A DNA stretch of 32,733 nt from CAYVBE01 sp964448935 (GTDB taxonomy: Bacteria > Planctomycetota > Brocadiia > SM23-32). The first letter of the stretch is position 1, and every line of letters begins with the position of its first letter. The notes beneath the pieces are model-generated. The model worked only from the letters and a program-made list of their open reading frames with translations, ran no database searches and was not told where the DNA came from. The position numbers and the translations under genes were made by a program. This document shows, one piece after another, positions 32,004 through 32,733 of this stretch. The stretch lies in contig CAYVBE010000023.1 in assembly GCA_964448935.1 (NCBI GenBank), positions 1 through 32,733 on the forward strand, given 5' to 3'.

Positions 32004-32718
32004 TCCGTCTATAACGAGCGGACGATCCTGAGCGCGCTTGAGCGGTTCGGCTACCCGCGGCGCGAGGTGCGGACTTTCGCCAACGACGGTTGCCGGGGGG
32101 CATCATCCCGGGTAGGAGGACTTTCAGCTACCGCCCGTTCGACACGGTACGGGCGCTGCAGAATGCCCCGGGCTTCGGGCCGGATTAGGAGCAACGGGTT
32201 GCTTTCGACACGTTCGAGAATCCCGCGAGAGGCTGCGGCAGCATCTGCAGGATGACTATGAAACCACGCGGGATTATCGCATCACAGAGCCACATGCCCC
32301 GCTGCCCTCGCTGTTCGTGGACGACTGTATCGAGTGTGCCCGCAGCTACAGTTCCAGGGGCATGGTCTACAATGTCCTGGCTCCGCACGCCGGCGGTATT
32401 GCGGACACCGCCAGGTCGCTGCTGGTTATCAAGAAGCTGGTCTACGCCGGGGCCCTGGAGCTGAAGCTGCTGTCCTCATCTTTCGAGGGCGAAAGGGGCG
32501 GGGACATGCTGGTCTCCATGGTGCGCACGTTTGCTGATCTGGGCGGCTTCTACCTGCATATGGACATCGTGGACGCCGACCTCCTGAAGGACGCCCAGAA
32601 GCGCGCTGAGGCATATCCCGACCTCGTGGTGCGCATAGCCGGCTGGAGCGCTCGATTCGTAACGCTGGGCAGAGAATGGCAGGACATGATCCTCCAGAGA
32701 ACCCGGCAACTGGCCTGA
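32001..32718 (+). pseudogene. Decayed glycyl radical enzyme (pyruvate formate-lyase-like)
   Basis: Pieces of one glycyl radical enzyme lie in three frames. In the frame of 31809: SVYNERTILSALERFGY and FANDGC (cysteine codon 32091-32093). From 32102 in the next frame: IPGRRTFSYRPFDTVRALQ, ended by TAG at 32186-32188 and resuming with FDTFE to about 32218. From about 32221 to the TGA at 32718 in the third frame: LQDDYETTRDY, LFVDDCIECARSY, GIADTARSLLVIKKLVYAG, then directly MVRTFADLGGFYLHMDIVDAD and the glycyl motif RIAGWSA (glycine codon 32641-32643). The start of the enzyme is absent, two frameshifts and one stop break it, and over a hundred residues normally found between FEG and the DLGGF segment are deleted. 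It cannot be functional. No activase gene is present in the window. Confidence 0.8.
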
Positions 32719-32733
32719 GGACCTGGTCCCTAG

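Overview
The window is GC-rich bacterial DNA (about 32.7 kb), probably a metagenome-derived genome from the Planctomycetota/PVC neighbourhood or a similar lineage such as Lentisphaerota or Hydrogenedentota. That placement is an inference from gene content: exported PQQ-type beta-propellers, a hydrazine-synthase-alpha-like multi-CxxCH protein, DUF4091/GH123-like and very large multidomain glycoside hydrolases, an uncharacterised URO-D family protein and an 'NDGC'-type glycyl radical enzyme remnant. No rRNA, tRNA, CRISPR array or intact mobile element was seen.

Layout. (1) 1-6300: the tail of an unidentified gene, then an AraC-type regulator (-) diverging from an exported beta-propeller gene, a multi-CxxCH PD40 protein and a 3-hydroxyisobutyrate-dehydrogenase-like oxidoreductase (+). 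The regulator and propeller promoters sit back to back with touching -35 boxes, and the propeller leader carries an intrinsic terminator. (2) 6292-6784: a non-coding stretch packed with perfect hairpins. (3) 6785-12355: a GH123/DUF4091-like exported protein running into glyQ (-), an exported TlpA-like thioredoxin-fold protein and a URO-D family protein. (4) 12356-18895: a structured intergenic region; an operon of two paralogous lipoproteins, a two-motif radical SAM enzyme, a SufS-like PLP enzyme and a 70-residue membrane protein; then a second paralogous radical SAM gene pointing back at it, with both stop codons inside one hairpin. (5) 18896-31750: a likely operon of a GH30 enzyme with repeated accessory modules, a 1,778-residue GH2-like lipoprotein, a PHP phosphoesterase and an exported methyltransferase-fold/beta-propeller fusion. 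(6) 31809-32718: a decayed chimera of a nucleotidyltransferase fragment and a glycyl radical enzyme.

How the genes work together. Regions 1, 3 and 5 look like envelope and extracellular polysaccharide use: secreted or lipid-anchored hydrolases, sugar-acid type dehydrogenase and beta-propellers under an AraC regulator. Region 4 is the best candidate for an undescribed system. Two radical SAM paralogs of the archaeal MJ0619/Tes type (rubredoxin-like knuckles, two CX3CX2C motifs, a conserved C-terminal cysteine pair) are packed with a sulfur-mobilising PLP enzyme, a small membrane protein and two envelope lipoproteins. This suggests a radical-based modification of a membrane or envelope component, possibly lipid-tail joining. 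The substrate is not evident from sequence. Several promoter calls are strong matches to the sigma-70 consensus with 17-18 bp spacers, so a housekeeping sigma-70-like factor is probably used.
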